From: Glandiceps talaboti
Taxonomy: Eukaryota; Hemichordata; Enteropneusta; Spengelidae
Reading direction: 5' to 3'
Length of the DNA stretch: 64,000 bases
NCBI RefSeq assembly: GCF_964340395.1
Contig: NC_135568.1
Coordinates: forward strand, 15,834,276-15,898,275
Under the pieces are notes generated by a model, which did no database searches, had not been told where the DNA came from, and saw only the letters and a program-made list of their open reading frames with translations. A program made the position numbers and the translations under genes. This document shows positions 12,334-21,600 of this stretch, one piece after another (the first letter of the stretch is position 1; the number at the start of each line of letters is the position of its first letter).

Positions 12334-15300
12334 CATACTTCTTTGTCTCAGACTCACAAGTGATTGTGATGTGTTGTGTTATTTTCATCCTACAGCAACA
12401 ACTATGGTAGCAGTGCCTATAATAATGCTGATTATAATTATCGTAATAATTGGTCTTGTTTGGCTGTATAGAAAAAGAGCAAGGTAAGAATCATTACATA
12501 TTACTCATTCCCCAGTGATTTCCTTTCATCTTCATTCAGCTGGAAAATACAAGTGACCTGAGGGGCCTTGTCACTACGAGTTGAAGAGTATTTTCCAGCT
12601 GAATGAAGTAAAATAATAAGGAATGATGTTACTATAACTTGTGCAAACATAATTCATGATAAGAAAGTAAAATAAAAAGTGATTTAAACGTTTTGACTCG
12701 TACGAGTCGTAGTGTCACATTGAGGGCTATGCCAGTAAAACACCTTCTAAGGGAGTAATTAGTTTTGTAACTTTGTGAATTTTTACCCAGTTCAGTTCAG
12801 TTATGTTTTTATGTTTATTTATTAAAGTGTCATGTGTGGACTTACCCATAGCCACACCCAGCCCCTAGGGCTTACAAGACACTAAAGTAATACAAATCTT
12901 TAACTTATGAATAAGTTAGCGTAGATATTTAAACATTGTACATAAATTCCTTTCTCTTACAAAAAGCATCGCTAACAAAATTTGCTAGGTCAAATGGCAT
13001 GTTTGTCATTAAAAATTCTAGGATTCGACAACGTCTCTAGTGTCAAAGTGAGGAGATATTTCCCTAGCTTTTGAAAACAGAAACTCTCGAAATTCATGAT
13101 AAAGTCCACAGTGAAAAAGGAAATGTATCTCATCTTCAACTGCGTCTTTGCAGAAATCACAAAGTCTTTCCTCCCTGTCTAAATTAGAAAATCTACAAGT
13201 TTCAATTTTTAAAGGAAGAATACCTAGTCTGAGCTGAGCTAAAAGTGATCGCTTACCACGTGACAAATTATACGTTAAATGATTTTCCAGACCATAATGT
13301 TTTTTGAAAGTAACATATGTTTTTAACTTAGGCTTTTCTTTCACATTAATTTCCCAATTATTACCATGAAAGGTTTTCAGTTTTTCTGAAACAAACGAAA
13401 TATTACATGTCTCCATATTAGTATGACTCAAAATGGTTATGCAGTACGTACGACAGATTTTTTATGTTTATTTATAACGAATTTATTTTTAATTAGATGT
13501 ATGTAGACTCATCTATCAGTAATAAAGTTGAATTTTATAATTCTGGATAAAACTAAGGTACCTATTCATAGCTGTCAGAATCAACTGAGACCCTGGTGAC
13601 ATGATCATCTCATGATAGTCATATGATTATCCCATGGTGTAGTTAATTTCGTTTGAAGATTGTTGTTGTCCTGCCCCCCCCCCCCCCCCCCCCTCACTTT
13701 GCTGTGGAGTATTGGAGGTCCTGCTTGGTGAAAGGATGATTCATTATAATTTATACAAAGTCTCTGTCATTTTTCTTTTGCAGACAAAACAATGGTTTCC
13801 AACATAAAAGGATGAAAAACGGTGGTGGTACAAACGTAGAAATAGGAAACCCGACATTTTTATATGACCAACATGAAGACGACGATGGAGCACCCGATCT
13901 ACTAGAAACAGGATTTAATCTGGAACCTGATAAGGTAGAGTGAAATATTTTAGTTCTTATTTTATTCAATAACTGAAATTGGCAATATATAATGATGTGT
14001 GTTAGTGTTTGTATCAGTAAGGAGGGTGAATATATGCGTTGAACCTGACACAGACTCTTAATAGGCCAAGTATTGAAATTGAAAGTGGGACTTGTAAAAT
14101 GAAATACTTCTTGATAAGTGTATTTTTGGTTTTATGAATGTCTTTCTGTTGATCTGAATGTATATAATGGCTTTTTGCAGGCCATATATGAAGTGCCTAG
14201 AATACAGGCCATTTCTAGTAACAGACCATTACCACACTACAGACAATTTGTGGCATGCCTTGCTACAGACTAGTTGTGAAATGCCTTGTTACCATTTGTG
14301 AAATGGCTTGTTGCAGACTATTTGTAAAATGCCTTGCTACAGACATTGATGATATGCCTTGTTATCATTTGTGAAATGCCTTGCTTCAGACCACTGATGA
14401 GAAATGCCTTGGTACACAGACCATTTGTAAAATGCCTTGCCATGTACATGAATGAAATGCCTTGTTACCATTTGTGAAATGGGTGTTTACTTATTGTTTG
14501 CAAAATGCCTTGTTCCAGACATTTATGAAATGCTTTGTTACAGATAATTTGTAAAATGCCTTGATACAGAAATTTTATGAATTCCCTATATTATAGCCAC
14601 ATTGAGAAATATGTCATAGACCTAATGCCTTGCAACAGACCATTGATGAAAGGCCTTGTTATCAACCGCCATTCATGAGGATTGTGCATGAATACATTCA
14701 TCCACTGAATGCCACTTCACAGTTCTATGCATCATGGCATTCCTTTTCATCGTCTTTTTTTTCTTTGTCTCTCTCTCTCTCTCTTATGTCTGTTCAACCA
14801 CACAGCTGGATACAAATTTTTCCAACCCACTTTACGAAACTGTAGCTTACAATGAAAGCACACCCATGACAACAGCTCCAGGCCAGGTAGATGAACCACA
14901 ATACACTGAAACTACACCCATAGCAGCTGCAACATTAGAAGATGCCGACGGCAAAGACTCACAAGTTTAACATATAATCATTTCTGTAATTAACCCTTCA
15001 TTTTTAATCCCTATCATTTCAAGTTTCTGTAGGATGTCTGTGTTTGTTTATTATGTCTTGCCTCCTTCAAGTACTTGATAAGCACTTCGATGCCTGCCAT
15101 CTTCCGTGTTGTTTAGTGGTGCTGTCGTTATTCTTTCATCACAACTGCATGAAATGTTTTGATTGTGTCTATTGGGGGTTGGTAATGTCGGGGTGGTGGG
15201 TCGGGGGTTATTATGTGGGGGTTTGATAGGTGAGGTGTGATGGGGGTTTGATATGTTGGGATGATAAGTGAGGGTTTGATAAATTGAGGGTTGATTGCTG

Positions 15301-16570
15301 TATCTTCTTCCTCTTGAAGAAAATATGGTTTGACAAACTCCCTCATAAAAAAAACTCCAAAAATACTAGAAGAACCAAATCAAATGATGAAATCACAGAG
15401 GTTCTCACTTTCCAGTAGTGTTTTTATTTATTACGTCACAAGGGGTTTAGCCAGCATTGTGTACTGTTCATGAAGGTATTAAAAATGTGACGATTGTGAC
15501 AAACATCCATAAAAATAGAGAAGAACTAATATTACGCATGTACATGTCTACTATTTGGCTGTTTCGCTGAACATCTGCACACTTACGATGTTTGACTTAC
15601 AGTCTTGTACGTAACCCAATACGCCATATTCCTGTGACTCACCGTACAACCTACACCATTTTCTGGTTACTTATTTTACTGCCTTTTCCAAAATAAATAT
15701 GGTTATACATGAGCGCAAAAATGAACATGAATGCCAGTTCAATACGTGGTGGTAACTAAAGAACCGACTAAAACATGTGTAAAGGTACTCTGTGTCCTCC
15801 AATATTGAAAATGGGAAAAACACAGAAAATGTTTATGGTGGTTCAGATGGCACTTCAAGTGACCATATGGAAGACACATTTTGAAGGGTGGGCTGAGGTG
15901 TATACAGTCATCATTCTTTATGTTTCATGGCAAATTTTGATAAATTAAATCCGTTTCAATTCTGTAAATTTTACAAACTCGTGAATTTTGTTTACAAACA
16001 TTTTGTTGACTGCTTCATTTACTGTCAGTAGTTTGACATACAAAATGTTAATCTTAATTTTCCCTAACCTAGGGTGCCCTCGTGTGATACTATGTTTAAA
16101 ATATGGCCATAAAGTAGGTACCTGAAATATGGTGTATTGCTGTAGAAATCTAGCCCTTATTTTATGTTTTATCCACAGCACCATTTTACGCATCGTTAAT
16201 TTTCTTATTTGCTCATTTTTTTCATTTCATTTGTCGGCAGACCCTCTTGGTTTGGACAAAAATTGTGACTAGTTTTGTTTTGTTTTGTTTTGTCCCATCA
16301 TGCATGCTGTGCTAATAGTTGTTTGTGATTTGTTTTCTCCTGTATTTCCTGTAGCCCACCAATTTCGCCAACCCTATGTATGATACGTTATATTCGGGTG
16401 GTGGCAGTGCGGCCTCGTCACTGAACAGCATAGAAGATAAAAAAGAAGGTTTACAGTCGAAAAACGACGAGGAAACGAGCCCGCTAAATCCTGAAGAGGA
16501 GGAAGAAGATGTTTTTAACGATACAGATATATTAGGAACTCCACAGGAAAGTTATCCTATTTTACGATAG
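600..16570 (+). CDS. LRP1: LRP1-like endocytic receptor, 3' part of the gene (overview)
   Basis: Fourteen exons plus alternative 3' exons give about 671 codons before the last exon, and every donor-acceptor pair joins in a compatible phase. In order they encode LDLR class B (YWTD-type) propeller blades (exons 1-3), an EGF-like module closing the propeller (exon 4), nine more EGF-like modules spread over exons 5-12, one hydrophobic helix followed by YRKRAR (exon 13), and a tail with [18 protein letters not shown] and LEPDK (exon 14). The tail blocks GFQHxRMxNG, VEIGNPT and DPDK/EPDK are typical of LRP1, which sets it apart from LRP2 and LRP4-6. Family knowledge: LRP1 is a cell-surface scavenger and signalling receptor whose NPxY motifs bind PTB adaptors and whose YxxL motif drives endocytosis. 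The gene's 5' part lies before the window. The EGF count exceeds the six I recall after the last propeller of vertebrate LRP1. Confidence 0.93.
1269..1492 (+). CDS. LRP1: LRP1-like exon 2 of window: YWTD blades
   Basis: The acceptor is atgtttcag and the donor is AGAA|gtgagt; the exon enters with one base completing a codon and leaves one. It encodes [20 protein letters not shown] and [10 protein letters not shown], then [18 protein letters not shown], two consecutive class B repeats. This matches the last LRP1 propeller blade for blade. Confidence 0.94.
1831..2004 (+). CDS. LRP1: LRP1-like exon 3 of window: end of propeller
   Basis: The acceptor is ctgttttacag and the donor is CTAG|gtaagg, phase 1 to 1. 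The peptide includes [19 protein letters not shown] and VFRVPKYGG, then HATDLVI, the closing blade. The FEDxIYGxTY signature is shared with LRP1. Confidence 0.92.
2460..2985. repeat. 63-bp minisatellite in intron 3
   Basis: The core unit recurs at exactly 63-bp spacing (ttcag at 2701, 2764 and 2827), with shorter ~56-bp units to about 2960 and diverged units on the left from about 2460. The unit contains CACAGTTTACCTCGAGGTTA and ATCACCAATGCATT. A length divisible by three keeps both strands open, which explains the spurious open frames here. Confidence 0.9.
3065..3190 (+). CDS. LRP1: LRP1-like exon 4 of window: EGF module after propeller
   Basis: The acceptor is gtttcag and the donor is CAAA|gtaagt, phase 1 to 1. 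The cysteine pattern [22 protein letters not shown] and GSC is the EGF-like domain that closes an LDLR-type propeller. Confidence 0.92.
3549..3618 (+). CDS. LRP1: LRP1-like exon 5 of window: first half of an EGF module
   Basis: A 70-nt exon, acceptor cttgtttag and donor TGTAG|gtgagt. It encodes [18 protein letters not shown] and EPRC and continues into exon 6 in phase 2, giving a six-cysteine EGF-like module split by an intron. Confidence 0.9.
3740..4180. repeat. AC-rich ~36-bp minisatellite in intron 5
   Basis: About eleven imperfect units carry CAGTGACCAAACACTGTGAC followed by AATGGTACACACACATA-like text. Diverged units with GACCAAACA continue to about 4430, after an (AT)n tract at 4259-4290. 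The long minus-strand open frames full of Cys and Val are by-products of this repeat. Confidence 0.9.
4770..4979 (+). CDS. LRP1: LRP1-like exon 6 of window: EGF modules
   Basis: The acceptor is tcactaccag and the donor is TGCGA|gtaagt, phase 2 to 2. It encodes [39 protein letters not shown] and then [16 protein letters not shown]. This completes one EGF module, contains one whole and starts a third. Confidence 0.94.
4984..6250 (+). other. Intron 6, with a TA-flanked MITE
   Basis: Non-coding intron. It contains the 248-bp inverted-terminal element listed separately. It also contains a degenerate copy of the exon 7 start at 6164, described as a possible upstream acceptor. No other structure is visible. 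Confidence 0.6.
5539..5786. mobile_element. TA-flanked MITE, family 1
   Basis: Terminal inverted repeats GGGAACTTGCAA and TTGCAAGTTCCC are flanked by TA on both sides, which suits a non-autonomous Tc1/mariner-type element. The inside includes TGAGCATGCTCAG. Copies in the opposite orientation lie at 23782-24027, 56214-56460 and 57389-57635. No transposase frame is present. Confidence 0.75.
6251..6453 (+). CDS. LRP1: LRP1-like exon 7 of window: EGF modules
   Basis: The acceptor is gctactctag and the donor is AAAGG|gtaagt, phase 2 to 1. It encodes [37 protein letters not shown] and [14 protein letters not shown]. An alternative upstream acceptor at 6163 would add 29 in-frame codons. Confidence 0.93.
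6640..6868 (-). mobile_element. tRNA-derived SINE
   Basis: Read on the minus strand, it starts GGTAGCCGAGGGGTTAGC, like a tRNA A box. About 35 bases later comes GGTTTGAACCCG, a good B box. A body follows containing GGGTACTCTGGTTTCCCCC. This order of promoter boxes and tail is that of a tRNA-derived SINE. The 3' limit is approximate. Confidence 0.7.
7344..7473 (+). CDS. LRP1: LRP1-like exon 8 of window: EGF modules
   Basis: The acceptor is tattcttttgtag and the donor is GCAT|gtaagt, phase 1 to 2. It encodes [15 protein letters not shown] and [19 protein letters not shown]. The donor is itself the first copy of the 29-bp tandem array that fills the following intron. Confidence 0.93.
7474..8310 (+). 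repeat. 29-bp minisatellite made of splice-donor copies
   Basis: About 29 units of GTAAGTATAGCCCAGAGACA plus GTAAGGCTT run without a gap from the exon 8 donor. Nearly every unit keeps the perfect donor hexamer GTAAGT. Variants are mostly single-base (AGATA, AGACT). The 29-bp period makes three units 87 bp, which opens long meaningless frames on the minus strand. Confidence 0.97.
8325..8745. repeat. 26-bp minisatellite with CCAAT in each unit
   Basis: About 15-16 units of TTCTGACCAATCATCACCAC plus TCAATA follow the 29-bp array after only ~20 bp. Unit variants include ATTTT for ATATT and ACCTC for ACCAC. Spacing is regular and there are no unique spacers, so it is a satellite and not a CRISPR array. 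Confidence 0.95.
8771..8911 (+). CDS. LRP1: LRP1-like exon 9 of window: EGF modules
   Basis: The acceptor is ttttgttcag and the donor is TGCAG|gtcagt, phase 2 to 2. It encodes [12 protein letters not shown] and [19 protein letters not shown], finishing one EGF module and starting the next. Confidence 0.92.
9075..9470. mobile_element. TA-flanked MITE in intron 9, family 2
   Basis: Inverted ends of about 36 bp begin CAGCTATAATGATG on the left and CAGCTAAAATGATG on the right (read inward) and share GGTGTTTCACTCATG. TA lies at both borders (9073-9074 and 9471-9472). This fits a Tc1/mariner-type MITE of 396 bp. No transposase frame is visible. Confidence 0.8.
9761..9865 (+). CDS. LRP1: LRP1-like exon 10 of window: EGF modules
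   Basis: The acceptor is gtcttattag and the donor is TGCCA|gtaagt, phase 2 to 2. It encodes [10 protein letters not shown] and [20 protein letters not shown]. Confidence 0.92.
9870..10735 (+). other. Intron 10
   Basis: Non-coding. The stretch 10320-10555 starts AAAGGGGAACACTACTCCAGG, ends near TTCATGACTCCGGAG and resembles the repeat at 21320-21620. Both share the GGAAATA core and the AGGAGTCAT or GGGAGTCA motifs. I see no gene. Confidence 0.5.
10736..10861 (+). CDS. LRP1: LRP1-like exon 11 of window: EGF modules
   Basis: The acceptor is tttgtttag and the donor is GTCA|gtaagt, phase 2 to 2. It encodes [10 protein letters not shown] and [18 protein letters not shown]. Its last ~50 bases and its donor are echoed by diverged tandem copies in the next intron. 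Confidence 0.92.
10862..11510 (+). repeat. Degenerate tandem repeat derived from the end of exon 11
   Basis: Units repeat TGTACACAGATACTGATGAT, then GTCATATGTCA, AATAAGCAGC and ACCATGG. These are the exon 11 end (GTGTACACAGATACTGATGAT), its GTCA|gtaagt boundary and the first intron bases. About ten imperfect units are present and most donors are mutated (for example TCAATAAGC). Confidence 0.85.
11711..11796 (+). CDS. LRP1: LRP1-like exon 12 of window: last EGF end and membrane-proximal stalk
   Basis: The acceptor is ctttttaag and the donor is CCATA|gtaagt, phase 2 to 1. It encodes [10 protein letters not shown], then a short polar stalk [16 protein letters not shown] before the membrane helix. 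Confidence 0.92.
12035..12345. repeat. Tandem ~75-bp units carrying (CTGT)n
   Basis: Four units of AATGACACACATCTGTCTGT, a variable CTGT run, then ACATACAGCTTTGTCTCTGA and CACTGCCAAAAGGG lie in the intron before the transmembrane exon. The CTGT run length differs in each unit. Confidence 0.92.
12396..12483 (+). CDS. LRP1: LRP1-like exon 13 of window: transmembrane helix
   Basis: The acceptor is catcctacag and the donor is GCAAG|gtaaga, phase 1 to 2. It encodes [20 protein letters not shown], then [10 protein letters not shown]: a single ~22-residue membrane span with a basic stop-transfer signal on the cytoplasmic side. Confidence 0.95.
12530..12608. repeat. Perfect 21-bp stem hairpin in intron 13
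   Basis: The left arm CTTCATTCAGCTGGAAAATAC at 12530-12550 is the exact complement of 12588-12608. The 37-base loop contains AAGTGACCTGAGGGGCCTTG. It lies 46 bases downstream of the exon 13 donor. Confidence 0.9.
12810..13435 (-). mobile_element. 5'-truncated LINE (non-LTR retrotransposon) 3' end
   Basis: The minus-strand frame from 13431 down to 13018 encodes the C-terminus typical of many LINE reverse transcriptases. It has a basic region with [18 protein letters not shown], then CRFSNL, ERLCDFC and [16 protein letters not shown], a C-x2-C...H...C knuckle. About 200 bases of AT-rich 3' region follow, down to near 12810. The upstream reverse transcriptase domain is missing, as expected after 5' truncation. 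It sits antisense inside LRP1 intron 13. Confidence 0.85.
13784..13934 (+). CDS. LRP1: LRP1-like exon 14 of window: cytoplasmic tail with NPTF
   Basis: The acceptor is ttttcttttgcag and the donor is GATAAG|gtagag; it enters in phase 2 and leaves in phase 0. It encodes [20 protein letters not shown], then [20 protein letters not shown] and TGFNLEPDK. The first NPxY-type motif is NPTF, where vertebrate LRP1 has NPTY. The donor GTAGAG is weak, which suits regulated choice between the two downstream exons. Confidence 0.95.
14210..14660 (+). repeat. Degenerate ~30-bp repeat in intron 14
   Basis: Around a dozen imperfect units share AAATGCCTTG, TTACCATTTGTGAAATG or CTACAGAC. It sits between exon 14 and alternative exon A, and the frame is closed. 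Confidence 0.8.
14806..14970 (+). CDS. LRP1: LRP1-like alternative exon A: tail with NPLY
   Basis: The acceptor follows a (CT)n tract and ends ccacacag. It joins exon 14 in phase 0 and encodes [17 protein letters not shown], then a Thr/Pro/Glu-rich end and a TAA stop (54 residues). NFSNPLYET aligns with NFANPMYDT of exon B, so the exon looks like a duplicated tail exon. A candidate donor CCAG|gtagat at 14886/14887 would make an 81-nt phase-0 cassette that joins exon B in frame. The nearest candidate poly(A) signal, AATAAA, is at 15692-15697. I cannot tell from sequence which use is real. Confidence 0.82.
   Translation: MDTNFSNPLYETVAYNESTPMTTAPGQVDEPQYTETTPIAAATLEDADGKDSQV
14971..16354 (+). 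other. 3' UTR of exon A isoform / intron to exon B
   Basis: The sequence is AT-rich. A GGGGGTTTGAT-type imperfect repeat lies at 15175-15290. AATAAA is at 15692-15697. I see no additional coding exon. Confidence 0.55.
16355..16570 (+). CDS. LRP1: LRP1-like alternative exon B: canonical tail end with NPMY and YDTL
   Basis: The acceptor is ttcctgtag, phase 0. It encodes [20 protein letters not shown], then [10 protein letters not shown], an acidic stretch and SYPILR before TAG (71 residues). PTNFxNPxYxTLY is the canonical distal LRP1 motif, in which the NPxY overlaps a YxxL endocytosis signal. The acidic EEEEEDVF section is more extended than I expect for vertebrate LRP1. Confidence 0.95.
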   Translation, partial: PTNFANPMYDTLYSGGGSAASSLNSIEDKKEGLQSKNDEETSPLNPEEEEEDVFNDTDILGTPQESYPILR

Positions 16571-17933
16571 AATATAGAATATGTTGTATTATTTCTTTTA
16601 AGTGAAGAAAGAAAATAGAAAGCATATTTTGAGGAAAAAGGAAACAAATCGATTCTCTCTCAGCCATTTTGAAGCCATCAGTATTTCAAATAAGGTGTAG
16701 CTAAAGTATCAAAACAGAATATCGTCTAAACTCACCATATGCCACTTGCATTAAGGCCATGTTTTACATGATGCCATTTTCAAATGAAAATGCAACTGTT
16801 TTTTTGTTGCGTTTGCACTTACCAATTATATGGAGACACAAAAATGTGCATGAAAATACAATGATTTAAAAACGCTGCTGTAAGTGGATCATTTCATATC
16901 AATCCATAAACCAAAGTTGTCACAGTGCAGATGAAAAACAAAAACAGGATGATTAAAAAACGCTCTTATCTGACCTAGGAATGACCCCATTGATGACGTA
17001 CTTTCGCATATGCTTAACCTCTGTGTCATCGTTGTGCGTGTAATCGCGTCATTTTCAAGTTGTTCTGTCAGACTTTGGTGTTTCCATGTAAATTGGTCGA
17101 AAATATTTGTCGGCCTCTGCGTGTAATCATTCTAATGCACATTAAGTTAAACCTTAAGCAATATTGAATTTTAATATTTTTATTTGTAAAAGTTGTGTAA
17201 ACACAGCGTAAAGCTCAGTTTGTCTGTTTGTGTACTATTTATTACACGGATACGAAGCCACCGAAATGGCAAAGGAGAACATTTATTTAAAAAATAACAG
17301 TTTGGATACTGATATTCTACGTACCACTCTGAGAGAGGACAGGTTTTCGTTTCTAATTTTTTTTAAGCGTAAAATTGATATTAGAGTGATATTTGGTTTA
17401 GGTAGGAATTCAGAATGAAAGAGGTCTTTCTATTGGTTGAAGTTTTCAACATTTTAATTTATAGTTGTCTTTAAATGGAAATCCTGACAATTTAAGTCTG
17501 AAGTTTGCAAACACAAGGTCAACGACCTTTTTCTCATGCAGTAATCCACGAGACGATATAACTCGGAGCAAACACAATTTCTCAAATAACTGACGGTTAT
17601 AGTTTTTCAGAAATATTGAACAAATTTATAATTTTGTGGCAAACTTTGTATCACATTATTCATTCTGAAGTTGTCGTGGCAACAGTTTTATTATTTTACA
17701 AGACTAGAGTGAGTTATAGCATCTCACCCTGTTAAAAATGTTGGTCAACATATGTATGTATGCACGTGTACAGTTTTGTGAATTGTGTTCTATGTATCTA
17801 TATAATGGGTGCTAAATTTGAGTGAACCTTTATATCTTTTAAAGTGTATACCAACAAAGTTACAGAATGTAGTAACGCTAAAACCAAAGACCTGTGCTGG
17901 TGATCGCGGGTGACAATTGGCTGCCTCGATAGA
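16571..17933 (+). other. LRP1 3' UTR and downstream sequence
   Basis: AT-rich non-coding DNA follows the LRP1 stop, with no convincing canonical AATAAA in the first kilobase. It ends where duplication block 1 begins at 17934. The short open frame at 17230-17418 has no recognisable features. Confidence 0.5.
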
Positions 17934-18636
17934 TATTTTGTGGTTCCTTGATTCGGATAATATTGTCGTAATTTAAGGTGTACATAAGTATACGCAAATA
18001 TGTTTGGACTTCATGGTCCTACCTAACTATCAGTTCAGATTGGTGATTTCATCAACAGTTGTTTTATTTATGAAACCGTTATGAAAACGCAAACCCTGAA
18101 AATGTATCATGTGCGTGTGATTTAGGTGTTGGAGTCATTTGGTGAAGTGAAATCTGTTGAAACATGAGTATTTACCTTATTTCTTTCAGAAAGGAGAAAT
18201 GATGAGTCGTTAGACATTTTTTGAGATTATGAGACAATTTAATTTTGGTGATCTTTTAATTGATGAAAACCTTGAAAAAGTTATGTTATTATTTGTGTGT
18301 GTGTGTGTGTGTGTGTGTGTTGTGCATGCGTGCGTGTGTGTATGTGTTACACCTTGTCGATCTGCAGTCTTTTGTTCCGTGACATTCAAGTAAACTATGT
18401 TGCAACAAAAACTAATTCTTACAACAACAAAAATCTGCATAGTAAGCAATTTATTGTCATTTGCCCAACTCCTCAGCATCTTGGATTTCCTTTGTAGGGA
18501 GTAAATATCAAATAAACTACCTTGATACCTAATCATCAAAGGGTGTCTCTGGCTAACTCACTTGTTGGTTTTCAATTTTGCCTCCGGACTGATTTGTGTA
18601 AGATGTTGTAATTTTGAAAAAATAACTAAGCCAAAC

Positions 18637-21600
18637 TAACAATAAAACCTATATTGCATTATTTATATTATGAAATATGTGTCCAGTATAACGGCACTTC
18701 AACTTACATTGTATTGACACCTTTAACAGGCCATGGACAAATATTAAAAGTAAAAATAAGACTTCAAAAGAATTTGCAGTGATAAATATTATAATAATTA
18801 TATTTTTCATGTTAGATGTTATGATTGTAAAATAATATTGTCATCATTTCAAATAAAGGAACCAACCCAAAGCGTAGCATGATAGGTACTTTTGAAAGAG
18901 AGGTAATGATTGGATGTAGATTTCTCTTGTCACAGAATGTAAGCCAATCATGTTTAGTTTCTGAAAGGGCTTTGCAGTTAACTTTGAAAAACTGCACAGC
19001 CAATAAGATGCAGTCTATCAAATCATCCAGCCAATCAGATGCCAGCTTCATACAGTATTTAAAATTAAGAGACTACGCAGCACATGACCTTGAAGTAGTA
19101 GATTTTATTAGAAACAGTGAATTTGTAAATTGGAAGTGGTAAAAATTATGGGATGCTGTGATTCTGATGCATTTTTCTGTTGATGTGAATTACAGTGTGT
19201 AAGACAATATAAAGAAGGCTGTATTAAAGTTGCCAAGTGGATGAGAATTAGCTTTTTAGTTTGGAGTTTTAATTGATAAAATAACTTTACGAAGTTTTTC
19301 TACTTGAAAATATAATGTAAAACAATATACACCAATTATTTGTCAGCAACTCAAAATTGCAAAAAGTGTAAAAAGTTTGTTATTGTACATACAATAAGAA
19401 ACATTTTACACTTGTTTTCAATGTTTTGCAATTTATGGAGTGACAAACAAGGACTTGGCATATGTTATTTCATAGTGCAAATAGAAAAAAAACATAGTAA
19501 GGGTGTTTAATGAATTAAAAATCCAAAATAAATACCTGATTCGCATCCATTTGGCGCCTTCAAGTGATAAAATGAGTTCTGAATATACTAGTAGTTGTTA
19601 GTCTTTGTACATAAAGTCTTCATTACAATTGGCAAGCCTACATCAAAATCAAGGAATAGACTAAAAAAACAAGACTTTAGTAATCATGATAATAGTGTAG
19701 AATTCAAATAAGAAATTTACTTTTTCAGACGTATTTACTAAAATCATATCACCTTTAAAAGGCACGGTACAGCTGTTTGTGATACTTTCAAAACTCTTGT
19801 CAAATTGGGATCTTTCCTTTGTTACATTTAAAAAACTACCTCTGATCAAAGTCCTAGTTCATAGCACCAGTAGAAACCTTAAATTGTCGTTAAATAATAT
19901 ACAATTCCTAGTTTTAGATTTCATCTATCTCGCAGCTGACTCGTGCCTTGTTTACTGAAAGGTGTTATGATGAGCAATGCAGGCTCCTACAATGCAAATT
20001 AAGTATTCTGCTGACATGCTACCATATTTGGGTGTACTTACCTTATATGTTATTTGGTATTAGCATATTTCCAAATATGGTTAGTATTACTTATTTGGTA
20101 TTTGCATATTTCCAAATGTAGTCAGCCAGATCTGCAGCTTGCAGTAATGTGGTAGTGGTGTTTGTAGACCTTCCTTTCGCAAATCTAGTAAAATTGGAAT
20201 GCTCTTCTTCTGTAATGGTGAAGTTTGATTTTGAAAGAAATTCTGAAATTTTATGAGTTGTCTGTACATTTAACTGCTAAGCATAGACTTGACCCAAGTG
20301 TTCATTTTATGCTTCAGCCGTCCTTTTTTCATTTTGAGCTTTTGTTTTCATCAAAAGTGACTGTTAATGAGCTTTACATTTGTATTCAGAAAGGATTGTA
20401 TTGTTGTTTTTGCTTAAAAATCTACGACCAGGAAAAATATTTAGTGGGAACGTCAAAATTCAAAATTAACATACAACACTATCTTCTCTTAATATTGGGT
20501 TTCATGAATATGATTTTTTTTACATTATCACAGAAAAAAAATCAGGTTTAGAAAAAAAAAGTTAATTTAATATTTTCGTTCATGTTGGTATGTAATGTAA
20601 TGCTACATATTGGCGCATACTCATTCTGTTATTATTCTAGATGTTGAACAGTGACCTTACAAAATACAAAATTTTCAATTTTTTTTTGATTTTACAGAAC
20701 AAATGGCCTTGACTTTTTTCAACACATTCTTTTAAATGAATAATCTTTCTTTTTGTATTCCAATTCTAAAACTGAAGATAATAACATAAGATATTTTGTT
20801 CTATTTATTTCATGGAATTGAAAGAGTGACTGCTTGTTTTGTTTCGTGACTTTGAATTTTGTGTTATCTATTTAAGGACTTTCTACATTTTCTGTGATGT
20901 GTATTGAAATCAAACTTCTGTTTCACATACCTTTTTTTTCAGAAATTCATATTTTCTAAACTTTCTTTATCAACTTTATATGAAACTCTTTAAAGTATGG
21001 GAGTCGAGTTTTAGTGTTTTTCATAAATTATTGTGTGTTTTAACAATTGCAATGCAAGACACGAAAGACACAGAGGCTTTTCAGAATTCATAGATGAAAA
21101 GCGTTTTCCCTATTTTTTTTTGGCCAGTGCTGTACTTGCATAGAGGCCTGTTGGGGCCTCATCATTTGCATAAAGGCCTGCTGAGGGACTCATCATTTGC
21201 ATAAAACCCTATTGATGGGCATCATCATTTGCATAAAGGCTTGCAACAAACAACAGTAAATTATTTCATGTGTGTGTGTGACTTATTTTGTTGATTACTT
21301 CAGAATGTTAGATTAGCATGATTTAAAGGTGAACGCCAAACCAGGAAATAAAGGTGATTATTTATTAGAAGCACACTGACTATATGCAACTATTTGATAA
21401 GTTCTCAGGAGTCATAAATATTCATTAGCATGATTTATAGGGAAACACCATTACAGGAAATAAAGGTGAATATTTATTAGATGCACACTGACTTCCTGAT
21501 TATTTAATAAGTTCTCAGGAGTCATGAATATTCAGTGTGCATCTAATAAATATTCATCCCTGCTAAGACCCATGATGCAATGGTGTATCACTGAAGGAAC

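Noticed and set aside
18879-19142. 87-residue plus-strand frame
   Set aside because: Made of short CCAATCA-type repeats in AT-rich DNA; no motif and no copy elsewhere.
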